Source of the DNA: Ciona savignyi
Lineage: Eukaryota; Chordata; Ascidiacea; Phlebobranchia; Cionidae
DNA: 64,000 nt
Direction of reading: 5' to 3'
Assembly (NCBI GenBank): GCA_000149265.1
Contig: CH003364.1
Coordinates: 831,765 to 895,764 of the forward strand
Below the pieces are notes generated by a model. That model was not told where the DNA came from and ran no database searches. It worked only from the letters and a program-made list of their open reading frames with translations. How positions within the stretch are numbered: the stretch's first letter is position 1; every line of letters begins with the position of its first letter. Made by a program: the position numbers and the translations under genes. This document shows positions 36,800 to 47,286 of this stretch, in pieces.

Positions 36800-39700
36800 T
36801 CATGGGTGTGCCTCTAGTAGGCACAAATTACGAATGTTCCGTTCCAATGTAGATGTCGCAGTCCGCACGCGTACGCGTCTCACCATCCCATTCTTATCGT
36901 ACTCGCAATGTTCGATGATTCCCTTCGGCCAATGTCCGCGTTTCATGGTCTCATCCACAATGAGAACAATGTCTCCTATTGCAAAGTTTTTGACCCGCCG
37001 CAGCCATTTCTGTCTCTGCTGCAGTAGTGGCAGGTATTCCAGCAGCCAGTAATTCCAGAACTGGTCCGCAAGCAGCTGAGTAAGGCGCCATGACTTTCGG
37101 TAGCCATCTGCCTTAATGAACTCATCTGGTGGGAACGAGGTACCCAGTGCACCCGTCAGCAGCATGCTAGGTGTCAATGTGCACAAGTCTCTGGGATCAT
37201 CGCATGCAGGTGTAATTGGTCGATCATTCAGGATCCTTTCAACCTCAGCCAGCAGTGTGAGCAGGCCGAAGTCATCCAACATCCTTTCTCCGATGAGAGT
37301 ACGCATGAGCTTCCGGACCGATTGGAGCATACGATCCCAGACGCCGCCAGGGTCCCAGGTAGTCAGTACACACGCTCCGGGTGGTACGATGCTTGCATGC
37401 CCCTGAGTTAAATAGTCCTTAATCTTCTCTCTATACCTTTTGAACAGGTCAGGGTTCGCCTCCAGACGTCGTTTGAGAGACTGGAGTCTTCGCACAGCCA
37501 TCTTCCTGTTGTCTGGCAATTTGGTGGTACCATGCTTCCATGGGAGGCCAATCTGATAATGACCAGTGATCTTCTTTACTGTCTTGTCCATGATCACCGT
37601 GGCTTGCTTATCCTCCATTGACCATTCACTCTTCTGAGGCTTGGCCAAGTCATCGAAATCTCCAGCGAAGAAGTCCAGCATCTGTTTGCACGAGTCAATT
37701 ACAGGCTCCCTTTGGTGCATGAAGTGCAGATTCACACTGCGCTCAGTTTGCCCTGTTGTCGAAGAGTAATCTGAGCCGAACAGTGTCCAACCCAACGCTG
37801 TGTGAAGTCCGAATGGCTCACCGGGTTCGCCACAGCGCTGCTCAATCAGCCGGAATGCCTCGTGTACATTGTTCCCCAACAGAAGCTCCACCTTGGTATG
37901 GTTCAACTTGGGGAACTTCAAGTCCTTCAAATGTGGGTAAAGACTTGCCACTTCTTCTGTCGGTATGCTATCACTGATATCAATCATGTCCTCCAGAACA
38001 AGGACACCATGCAGGTCGAACGATTCAGGTTCTTCTAGCCCCTGCACATGTAAAGAGTCAACCCGACGTGTGTGGTTCGCGACAGAGTTGGTTGTATATA
38101 GGGCGACGCGTCCATTTGTTTCCTTCAACCCCCAGTTTTCTGACCAAGTCAGCCGTGCACAGGCTGGTGTCGGATCCATCGTCGAGGAATGCATATGTTT
38201 CCACACACTTGGCTGCAGTGTTGCCCCACACCTTGACAGGAACAACCTTGAAATGACGAACATATTTCTGTGCTTGGACAGTTTTGTTGCAGCAATTTAC
38301 AGCCTTTTCATCTTCTGCATTGCTACGAGGCTTGACAGATGGCTTGTCCGTTTCCTTGCCGATGTGCAGCACAGTGTGGTGTTTGTGATGACATTTTTGG
38401 CACCTCCACCCCGATTCACAGGCCGGAGTCGGGTGGCCTGTGCGTAAGCAATTAAAACAGAGCTTCTTTGCATTCGCAAACCTAAGTCGCTCTAAAATGG
38501 ACTTATCCAAGAACTTGTTGCAGCTCCACAGCGGATGAGCATCACTGCAGAATGGACAGTCGGTTGCCACCTTATGGTCCGCAGTGGGTGATGTGGGTTC
38601 ACCCTTCGACTTCTGCGCCGCTGTGAATTGCCTTGATTGCTTATTTGCAACCTTGATTTTATCTGCTAAACCCTTCCTTGGTATAGCAGGTTCCTCATGA
38701 TAGAGGTCGCTAAGAAAGTCCCTCGACTCTCGTGCAGCCTTTTCCACAACTTCTATCAACTCAGAGAACGATCTCTTCTCGATAGGCAGGCTTTTAAACT
38801 CCAGTTGAGCTTCCTTAGGGAGGCGCACAAATATCTTTCCCAAGTTCTGTTGGCTGTTGACATCATTCTGGTACCCCCATTTGGTCAGGAGTCTGTAGCA
38901 GTAGAACATCTCATCCGCCAAATGATACAGTGCATCAGTATCCGTTGGGTGTATATGTGGTCCCTCAGTGATTTTCTTTAGGTGACTCTGCACCAGGGTG
39001 GTTATCTCACCGTACTTGTGGTCCAAGCGCTCCCATGCTTTTCTGTATCCTACAGCATGGTCATCATAATGTTTACAACCCTTGATAGTCTGAAAAGCGT
39101 TTCCTTTACACAGGTTCAGAAGGTGTCGCAGTTTGATTGCGTCCTCAAGGGTCCGAGAACCAACAAATCTGTTGAAGTCATCACGAAATGATTGGTACTC
39201 CAGGACATCCCCACTAAAGCTAGCTAGTTCCAATTTCGGCATCGTTGGGTCACTGTAGAGTGGAAGAAAGTTAAACCGATTCTCCTCATGAGAAGTAGTG
39301 TGGCTGGCACGAACTACATTTGGCTGATCCCTTTCCTCCTTGACCACTGAACCCGACTCGGTGGCAGGTCGCAGTGGCTCAATTTCTGGCAATGGCGCTC
39401 TAGATGTCGACACTGGCCCCACTGGGTGTGGGGTAGATCGGTGACGCATCACCGGCCCCGGTGTTGGAACTAGGTCCTCACGATCATTTAGGAATAGATC
39501 CTGGACTCTTGACTCACTGGTGTGATCCTCTTGTGGCAGGTGAAACGGGGGCGATTGAAAACTAAGAGGTTGTGTTTCCACCGCAAACTCCCGCAACGCT
39601 GTCTTCTTTCGTGACTTGTAAGTGGTACAGCTGCTGGTTTCGTCTTGAACTAGCAGTTCTGCCTTTTTTGTATCCGCTCTGATCTTAGATAGTTCAAGAG

Positions 39701-39995
39701 CAATCCGAAGTTCTTCTTCTTCCTTCTTACTTTGAGCTTCTTGTTCTTGTCGCTCGCGTTCACGCTCACGTTCTAGTTGGAGCTGTTCTCTCCTGGCTTG
39801 ATTTTCCAATTGCTGCCGGCGAAGCGAAGCCTCATGCTCCGCTTGTTGAAGCTGTACTTGCTTCATGCTAGCATTCAGACGGGCAGAACTAATGGAACTC
39901 CTGGAAGTGTGATGGGAAGATGGAGCGACAGGAGCTCCTTTGTTGTCTCGTATGTAGATCTGACATTTTTTATCAACTGAGTCTAAACAACTCAT
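36800..39995 (-). pseudogene. Coding remains of the BEL/Pao element (gag, protease-like, integrase C-terminus)
   Basis: The gag-like part has a Gln/Glu/Arg-rich coiled-coil start, the phrase LPKLELASFSGDVLEYQSF typical of BEL/Pao gag, and a Cys-rich knuckle (CFNCLRTGHPTPAC, CQKCHHKHH). A protease-like AFLDDGSDTSL follows. The opposite end has the integrase-associated C-terminal domain of this superfamily (CTLTPSMLLTGAL, VKNFAIGDIVLIVDE, WPKGIIE). Broken; treated as a fossil. Confidence 0.88.
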
Positions 39996-40614
39996 CTTCA
40001 GTCAATGTTCCAAAAATAAAAAATGTCCGACCTACTCTTGTTGTAGGTAAGTATCCAACTTGACAAAGTTGAAGCTCTCAGAAATCAATGTAGAATTTAA
40101 ACCGTATCCTACGTGACCTTATGGTCGTGGTATGTCAATCAAATCGGTAGTCTTGTCAGCGATTTAGTGACTGCCAATCAAACACATCACTATAGTGGCA
40201 GAAAAGTGTATTATACAGTTCCGGTGCAGTGAAGTAGATGAAATGAACAGTAGCGACTAAACGACTAAATTTCTGAGGTGTTCAACCACGATTCGATCAA
40301 CCTTATACAAATAGAATACACAGTTAGCAATTCAAATAGAGGCAGTTTAGCATAACACATATAGTACCTTAAACACTTTCACAATTGCAAATGCTACACA
40401 ATAACTATTTTTAAACATTGAAGTATTGCAATTAAGCTAGGTGAAATATTACTGCTACAATATCAGCGTAACATATACTGCAGCCACAACACAAGCTACA
40501 CTAAACAATTTGGAAAACTGGCGTACACATCGTACACAAACATGGAGGAAGGCTTGTAACCACTTCGACTAGTCACGTCAGTCGTCAGGCGTCGGTGACG
40601 CCTTTAGTGTAATG

Positions 40615-40806
40615 TTGAAGCGAGGCGTCAGCAACCGAAGCGTCAGGCTGGCGAACCCGTCAGCAACCAAGCGTCAGGCTGGCGAACCCGTCAGCAACCG
40701 AAGCGTCAGGCTGGCGAACCCGTCAGCAACCGAAGCGTCAGGCTGGTGAACCCGTCAGCAACCGAAGCGTCAGGCTGGCGAACCCGTCAGCAACCGAAGC
40801 GTCAGG
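40615..40806. repeat. 32-bp tandem subrepeats, left end of the Foldback-like element
   Basis: The unit has CGTCAGGCTGGCGAACCCGT then CAGCAACCGAAG. About six copies, differing by single bases or one dropped base. Confidence 0.95.
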
Positions 40807-41769
40807 CTTAGCTAAGTAGGAAGCAACCAACACGGTCAGCGAATGTCTGTAATTTGTATTTTGTAACGTGGATTGTTGTTGAAAGTAGTGTAGAAGATGA
40901 AAAGAGAGTACCAAGCTCAATAAAGTATTCTTAATTATCATTAAAATTATCTGTTTCATAACAATGTAAGATTATTCCCAACAATACTGGGATAAGTGCC
41001 AAACCATCATTCTTATTAATTAGATTAAGTATTTAATACATATCATATCTTGTAACACAAGGAGATGTGTTGTATTGTCAACTGCAATCGCTTTTACTTT
41101 ATCACCTGACCTGCTGCCCAGTCTAATTTCAGTTAACACATATAGTGTACTTATTATATATACATTCGACTTGCAATATGTAGAATTGAATTATATCTAT
41201 ACTTTTAAATATCGATTTAAAACAAGGTATATTTAGGTCCAGCATATCAAACAAATTTGATATATAAACTTGTCCACATGCGACAAAAGAACATTGTGGA
41301 ATATTTGTGGCAAGAGTGAGATGGTGATGCTAGTGCCACAAATGACAGCAGGTCCATGTATGCTATAAGGAATCATTTCTTTAAGGTTTGTGGAACACAT
41401 ATATATGTGTGTGTGATTTCCGCTAAAAGCAATTTAGTATTACATTTTCTTTTCACTAGAAGGCAGCAAAGTCATCAACAAACAATAGACAACAGCCAAA
41501 GTTGAATCCAAACTGAACAGACAGACCACTTGCCCCTCACCCATAATTCTAATTTCAAGAGAAACATTTTTCTGTACGATTTATTGTGGCGAAATTTGCA
41601 TTGTGCACACTTCCATTTAATAAACAGAATTTTATTAGAATACTCATGAAGACATATACTGATGAAGTCCAACATTTAAATAAAAGTTTTAGGCACTGGT
41701 GCACAGCAGAACATTACTTTAATGCACATTTTCTTCAGATTCTTTATCATCTTTTCATTTTCTTGTGCA

Positions 41770-42862
41770 ATCAGTGCTTTATCCTTTCTCTGACAGGAGT
41801 TTGCACATTTTCTCCCATTTCTCCCCCTCTTCTTTAGCTGGAAACCAAAAAAATATATGTGATTAAAGCAAGAGCATTTTTCTATGTTGTGTACCTTCTG
41901 GCTGTCTCCTTTTTGTTAGACCCTATTGACCTGCATTAACAAAAACTTTATAAAAAAGATATAAACTCTGACTGCCAAACAAATCATTACCTGAGGCTCA
42001 TTTTCTGTTCCCTCATTCTCATCACAGGCTTCTGCCTCTATACCTAAATTTATAAATACTTAGCTGCCTTCTCAAGAAGATTGCTTATTGAATGTGATTA
42101 TAAACATATTCAAAACACAGATAATATACGGGTAGTATAACTATTTACTTTAGTAAATAAATTTAATAGGAGTGAATAAAACTTACCAATGGATTCTAAA
42201 ATAAATATGTCATTTCTGATGGGCCGGCCCTCATCTTCATTCACCGGTGGTAAGGGGCTGAATGGAATCTCACAGGCATTAAAAAATTATTCAGTGGCTG
42301 CAGTTGAAGGTTCAGAATCCATGGAGATACATTCAACACCTCCACTCGCACATGCCTAGAAAATTAAATTTGTGCAAACTGTTAATCTTTTACAGTATTA
42401 TTAAAGAAGTAACAATATTTAATGGTAAGAAATACAGGCACTAATAAATGGCACTTTTTCAATATTCTAAAAAAACATGGCACAACTTCCGGCACTTTTT
42501 CCAACATCCAAACAGTTTTTACAGTCTCGGAAAAAGAACCTGAAAATGTGTCACATCGGGGCATAGTCATAGCATACCCTTACCAAATAGCTGTAAGCCA
42601 TAAGTACATGTTGCTGTATTTCAAAGTGCTGGACTAAAACAGTACCCTGGTAGTACCAGGCTGGTACCATAGTTTATAAAACTACCTACCACGCTTCTTG
42701 GTCGTGATGCAAATATGCGGTTCATTGCATCAAAAAATGGCCAAGCTAGAGCTTTTTGGGATGCTGCACCAGATTTGTTTAATCCGCCACAGAATTCATG
42801 ATACGTTTCCTTGAGTTTCTTCCATTTGTTTTTGATTTGCGAAGAAGTTTAAAGTATATGAT
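41770..42862 (-). pseudogene. Myb/SANT-like DNA-binding protein remnant in the transposon
   Basis: The piece at about 42690-42850 encodes QIKNKWKKLKETYHEF, then a variable loop, then AWPFFDAMNRIFASRP. This matches the end of a trihelix Myb/SANT (Myb_DNA-bind_4 type) domain, followed by a GTAGGT donor. A next exon at about 42188-42357 encodes an acidic stretch with one in-frame stop (after STAATE) and PFSPLPPVNEDEGRP. Then come 42000-42050 (GIEAEACDENEGTENEPQ) and a Lys/Glu-rich coiled coil near 41770-41840 that shifts frame once. The N-terminal part of the domain is missing. Such proteins accompany Harbinger and other DNA transposons. Confidence 0.65.
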
Positions 42863-43109
42863 GTACATTCTTAGTGTTGTCTTCTCGGTATTGTATGGAA
42901 CCGCTCACTTACACACAAAAAATACAATCATTTTGGATTCGAATCTCTCAGTTTCGTGAATTTAACTACAACAAACTAATGAGGTAAACATTAATAAAAA
43001 CTATTCGAGAATAGGGTTCGAAAATACTGTTGTAGAAATGTTCCAGAATAGTCTAACTTTTTAACTTTCCGGGCTCAATCTATTACTATTTCAAATCTCT
43101 GTCACTCAT

Positions 43110-43268
43110 AACTAGCACTGACGCTTCGGTTGCTGACGGGTTCGCCAGCCTGACGCTTCGGTTGCTGACGGGTTCGCCAGCCTGACGCTTCGGTTGCTGA
43201 CGAGTTCGCCAGCCTGACGCTTGGTTGCTGACGGGTTCGCCAGCCTGACGCTTCGGTTGCTGACGCCT
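43110..43268. repeat. 32-bp tandem subrepeats, right end of the Foldback-like element
   Basis: The exact inverted form of the left array: CTTCGGTTGCTGACGGGTTC then GCCAGCCTGACG, in about four to five copies. Confidence 0.95.
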
Positions 43269-43500
43269 CGCTTCAACATTACACTAAAGGCGTCACCGAC
43301 GCATGACGACTGACGTGACTAGTCGAATTGGCTCGCACCGTTGTTGCAAACATGGCTGATCTAACTTGGCATGGCACTAAGACAAAGAAATGTCGCAATC
43401 GGTAACGCATGGTGGTTTTGCCCGTTACGCATGGTGGTTTTGATAACAATGGAAATAATAGAAATCGTATACAACAATTTTGGGATTAATAACCGTAACA

Positions 43501-43610
43501 CAGTGGAATAATAGTTTTCCAATAAGCATACGGTGGGTGAGAGGTAATCTGATGATTGACCGTGTGTTAGCGCCCCGTACGTTTTCCAAGAGAATAAATA
43601 AGACCTATAT
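43501..43610 (+). mobile_element. tRNA-like SINE, right half, split by the LTR element
   Basis: Starts at the duplicated CAGTG and continues with ACGGTGGGTGAGAGGTAATC, TGATTGACCGTGTGTTAGCG and CCAAGAGAATAAATAAG, equivalent to the SINE 3' body. It pairs with 35585-35707. Confidence 0.8.
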
Positions 43611-43894
43611 ACATTGGTGCTCCATCTCTAGGTTGTATCATGTAAAGGGGAGACTCTAAGCATATGAACATGGATAATTTGCTTACATTGCATCCCCCTA
43701 CAAGTTTCAGAGTTTATATTGCACCAATTGTCCTCGCAACAGCACGTACAGACCGAGTTGTAGCCATTCAAGTTGCACTGGCGTTCTCCTGTTTGCGACA
43801 GACGAACCTGAAAAATAACTCGCTGAATTTAAGACGTTTGCAAGTCGGATGGCTGGGTGTAAGGGGAACGGCTGGCCACTGGAAAATTACCTAG

Positions 43895-44037
43895 TCCGAT
43901 AAGATTAGTCCAATCGGTTAGTGCGTCACCTTTCAGACGAAGGGTTGCAGATTCGAAACTGATTGCTAGCTAGTCGGTTGAAGGCACTTATCAGACATCG
44001 TCTGCACCTAGTCAATTAATGGATTAAACTCGGTGGC
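43895..44037 (+). mobile_element. tRNA-like SINE, head part
   Basis: Contains ATCGGTTAGTGCGTCACCTT and GGTTGCAGATTCGAAACTGA (B-box-like), then CTAGCTAGTCGGTTGAAGGC. The tail is missing. Confidence 0.8.
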
Positions 44038-44544
44038 GGGACCACTTAGGGGGTAAAAGGGGGATACGCCCCCCTAGGTTTTTAAATTGTGCAAGAAAAT
44101 AATTAAACAACACGCACGTTAATTATTATGAAACGTGTTCGAGGGTTTACTTTACCGCCCGTATTTAATTGCGGGGTACTTGCGTTGTATCTATTTAACT
44201 GACCGTGCGCCAGCAACAAAAACGTCGACAGATACCGATAAGCATAATTAGTCAATATTGCGATAGGATAGTTTTTTTATTAACTTTAATTATACAAACG
44301 CCATTCATAAGTCGATTATTTGATTTATAACGTAATATTAGCAATCTTTTATACTTTGATTGTTAACACAACGTAATACATCCAAAGTTATATTGTACAC
44401 CTTAACATGACCGTATAAATATAAAGCATCAAATACATTAACAGAATCATAATAACCTATTTGACCTTATAATAAATATTAATAGTTGTGGGCTACCTTT
44501 TATAACAATTACTACATCACAATAGAGAGTGTTGCTCGTGTGTG

Positions 44545-45040
44545 TTCGGCATAACAATGCGTTTGTAAATGTGATTACATAAACGCTATTTTAAGAATAA
44601 ATTCCAGACGAATTTTTAATCAAGCTCGTTTTTAACGATAATCATGTTACTCATTTATAAATATCGCCGCCTAGTAGTATCGCGATTATCGATATATCGT
44701 TGCAGCTTCAAAATATATTGTGACCAAAACACCTTGAATAGATCAGTAACCAGACGCTTGGTACATGGTAAATTTTGCGCTTGTGCAACACCCCTTGTCG
44801 ATTTTCTATTCTTAGGAACAAAATTATATATATATATCTTATGGGATAAACTAAAAGAAGGGAAAAGGAAAACTGCTCACTAAAATGATAAGAGTGTTAA
44901 GATTAGTGTTAGGGTTAGGGTTGAAGTTGGGGTTGGTTCTGGAATTAAGATTACTGTCCAGGGTTTAGAGTTAAAATCAGTTTCCAAAGGTTTGTTAAGC
45001 AATTTTCCTCCTTTCTTTTTTCCCTCCTTTTAGTGTTGCC
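44545..45040. repeat. Two adjoining dispersed repeats
   Basis: 44545-44712 is related to 20455-20640 and ends in the ATCGATATATCGTTGCAGC block also seen at 6325-6424. 44850-45040 has opposed arms (ACTAAAAGAAGGGAAAA on the left; the right arm complement reads AACACTAAAAGGAGGGAAAA) around TTAGTGTTAGGGTTAGGGTT. It is non-coding. The telomere-like GGGTTAGGGTT is only about two units long. Confidence 0.6.
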
Positions 45041-45184
45041 CATATCTAAAGGTTTATCGTGAAGTACGTATTTTTGACCTGAGCACGGGCGTCAGTAAGA
45101 CAGGCTTGCGTTTGCTTGCAGCCTTTCATGATAATGGTTTTCGGACCACATCTTCGCTCTATTGTCTCGCAGGAATCCTGGGGA

Positions 45185-45425
45185 TAAAGGGGGATATTCA
45201 TGTTTATCCCCGTGAATGGAAAACCAAGTGGGTTAACACACGGGCAATCATCGCCTTTAGCCCACCGTAGGGTTACCGGAGCTATTGCAGTGTGTTGTGT
45301 ATGATTTACATGTTCCTTTAATTCAGTAGAACCCATTAATCCGTTGGGTTCAGGCAATGCCCGTTAAGTGTCTTACCCAAGGACACAACCGACTGGCGAT
45401 CAGTTTCGTATCTCTAACCCCAGTT
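45185..45425 (-). mobile_element. tRNA-like SINE copy
   Basis: Inverted: GGATATTCATGTTTATCCCC, GGGTTAACACACGGGCAATC, GGGTTACCGGAGCTATTGCA, AACCCATTAATCCGTTGGGT, AAGGACACAACCGACTGGCG. The head is degraded. Confidence 0.9.
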
Positions 45426-45732
45426 TGGACAGTTGTTTATTACTGACTCAATTATGCTACAGTTTACAATTAAGTTAGGTTTATTTTTTGTTGATAAAAA
45501 CAGGAAGCAGGACCTGTGATCAGAATTTGGAAAATAGGAAAAAAACGGAAAACCGACAGCCGTTAATATACGTCTGAAATCCAAACAATTATTTATTTTG
45601 GGTATATTTAGACGTGGTCGACAAGCCTACACAAAGTAAGATAAATTAGAAAAAGAAATGTTTATAACAAGTCAGGGGGTGTAGTGTAAAGTAAAACAAA
45701 CACTTGAAATGAACAGTTGTCATCAGTGTGCG

Positions 45733-45795
45733 GTCGTGTGGCCGAATGGTTAACGCAAATAATACACCCTTGCAGTTGCAGGGTCTTGGGCTAAA
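45733..45795 (+). repeat. Second tRNA-like repeat fragment
   Basis: GTCGTGTGGCCGAATGGTTA followed by ACGC resembles the 5' part of a class II tRNA (Ser/Leu type), and GCAGTTGCAGGGTCTTGGGC follows. No complete cloverleaf was found, so a SINE head or tRNA relic is likelier than a working tRNA gene. Confidence 0.4.
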
Positions 45796-45807
45796 GTTTT
45801 CTGTATC

Positions 45808-46096
45808 GCAGTGCTCCGCAACCTTTTTCCACTAGACTGATTCAGAAACTTAATAAACTTGCACATTGCAGTCAAAATTGTACAATGGGAGGTTTTCTGA
45901 CAAGCTGTATACATTTGATATTATATTTGCGAAGTGGCGATAGCCGTGATATTCAAATTTCCAAACACTAAAATCCTTTTTATTTAATAAAAACTGTGTT
46001 TAATTAAATATTATAATTTTCCGGTGGCACACCTAGCATTGTTTTGTGACACAGTAGTGTGTCGTGGCACTGGTTGCAGAGTACTGCAGTACCATT
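45808..46096. mobile_element. MITE with inverted ends GCAGTGCTCCGCAACC
   Basis: The left end GCAGTGCTCCGCAACC pairs with the right end complement GCAGTACTCTGCAACC. The interior is AT-rich and includes GTGACACAGTAGTGTGTCGT. Non-coding. Confidence 0.75.
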
Positions 46097-46216
46097 ATAA
46101 CGCTCTGATGTACAATAATCTACATATACTTAGTTATCACATGTTTGTTTATTAAATGTTTAGTCAATCACCTGTCCTTGCCTGCATGTTCGGATTTCAC
46201 CGTTCAACAAGCAGTC

Positions 46217-46316
46217 NNNNNNNNNNNNNNNNNNNNNNNNNNNNNNNNNNNNNNNNNNNNNNNNNNNNNNNNNNNNNNNNNNNNNNNNNNNNNNNNNNNN
46301 NNNNNNNNNNNNNNNN
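46217..46316. other. Assembly gap, 100 N
   Basis: Exactly 100 Ns, a conventional placeholder for a gap of unknown size. The 15 bases GTTCAACAAGCAGTC stand directly left of the gap and recur just to its right. Confidence 0.99.
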
Positions 46317-46415
46317 TTTCGCAGTTCAACAAGCAGTCAAACATCGAGGGCAGGGTGCTACATGTCCAGCAGTTGATGCATGAAATTGTGAATTAAGTCG
46401 CGAACAAGTTTGTAA

Positions 46416-46606
46416 GGATAGGATATTCATGTGCATCCCCATGAGTGGGGAAACCAGGTTGGTTAACACACGGGCAAGCGTCAGATCACCTCGCGCCGTT
46501 AAGTTCCTTGTCCAAGGACACAACCAACAACCTAGCTACCAGTTTCAAATCTGCAACCCTTCGGTTGAAAGGCGACGCACTAAACCACCGAGCTAGCCGG
46601 TCGGAT
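46416..46606 (-). mobile_element. tRNA-like SINE copy with internal deletion
   Basis: Inverted. The tail AGGATAGGATATTCATG runs to TCAGATCACCTCGCGCC, then jumps to GTTAAGTTCCTTGTCCAAGG and the head AAAGGCGACGCACTAAACCA. The middle section present in other copies is absent. Confidence 0.9.
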
Positions 46607-46987
46607 AAAAAAATCTCAAACATTGTTTATTGACTTTCTTTACATGTTTTTTCGCTGAACTATAGTCCTCATGGCAATATATGGTTCATTTTTTCTAAAT
46701 TGTGTTCTGTATAAGCTGCAGTGTGCGTTTTTCCTGTTATGTGGCATAATCCGTACCGATAAAAGTCTACAGTTTGGTTAAGTGTGCTACTTATTATGAT
46801 TAACATAGAACTCCCAAAGTCAACTAATTTGGTCCTTTTATTTTTTTATCACAGAAAACGATATCGTCATCATTTCCGTATCATCGTATCAACCTTAGCT
46901 TCCACCGTATCAATTATTACCAGAAAATATAAAATGTTTTTGATTCCACTATACGCGTCATTTTCCAAACTACGAACCCGTTGCTCT

Positions 46988-47286
46988 AGGATAGGATCGG
47001 ATAATTCTGTTTATCCCCGTTAATGGGCAAACCAAAGGGGTTAACACACGGGCAATTATCAGATCACCTCGCGCCCACCGTCCGTCGTGTTACCGAAGTT
47101 ATTGCAGTGTGCTGTATAAGATTCAACGTTCCTTTAATTTAATAGAACCCTTTAATCCGCTAGGGTTAGACAAAGTCCGTTAAGTGCCTTGCCAAAGCAC
47201 ACAACCGACTAGCTAGCGACCAGTTTTGATCCTGCAACATTTCGGCTAAAAGACGACGCACTAAACCACCAGACTAATCTGTCGGA
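46988..47286 (-). mobile_element. tRNA-like SINE copy, full length
   Basis: Inverted: AGGATAGGATCGGATAATTC tail, GGTTAACACACGGGCAATTA, GAAGTTATTGCAGTGTGCTG, TTAAGTGCCTTGCCAAAGCA, ACGACGCACTAAACCACCAG, ending TAATCTGTCGG. Confidence 0.9.

Larger units (their letters stand above)
40546..43346 (-). mobile_element. Foldback-like DNA transposon with subrepeated inverted ends
   Basis: A 2.8-kb insertion in the LTR, flanked by the 9-bp duplication CAAACATGG (40537-40545 and 43347-43355). The inverted ends share TTCGACTAGTCACGTCAGTC, GTCGGTGACGCC and TTAGTGTAATGTTGAAGCGA, followed inward by tandem 32-bp subrepeats: about six on the left (40615-40806) and about four to five, inverted, on the right (43110-43265). 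The outermost 20 or so bases differ between ends. A 9-bp duplication fits Mutator-like or Foldback elements. The interior has remains of a - strand Myb/SANT-like gene. No transposase was recognised, so it is probably moved in trans. Confidence 0.8.
35708..43500 (-). mobile_element. BEL/Pao-type LTR retroelement (fossil), with a nested DNA transposon
   Basis: A virus-like LTR element on the - strand. The two LTRs are 602 bp, TG...CA bounded, and flanked by the 5-bp duplication CAGTG (35703-35707 and 43501-43505), the length usual for BEL/Pao. The LTR copies differ at about one position by eye, so the insertion is young. Recognisable parts between the LTRs are a gag-like region with a CCHC-type knuckle, an aspartic-protease-like region and the C-terminal part of a BEL/Pao integrase. 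The element is broken (about two breaks) and not autonomous. The LTR on the right is split by a separate DNA transposon at 40546-43346. Confidence 0.9.
40089..43500 (-). repeat. 5' LTR of the BEL/Pao element, split by a DNA transposon
   Basis: The LTR portions are 40089-40545 and 43356-43500. Removing the insert and one copy of its 9-bp duplication gives a 602-bp LTR that matches the left one. Confidence 0.95.

Noticed and set aside
36834-38447. Several + strand open frames of 60-160 residues
   Set aside because: Antisense shadows of the BEL/Pao element's coding region.
44905-44925. Telomere-like GGGTTAGGGTT run
   Set aside because: Only about two units, inside a dispersed repeat seen elsewhere with decayed versions. 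No sign of an interstitial telomere.
45733-45795. Possible functional tRNA gene (class II type start)
   Set aside because: No complete cloverleaf, variable arm or 3' acceptor pairing was found. Treated as a SINE or relic.
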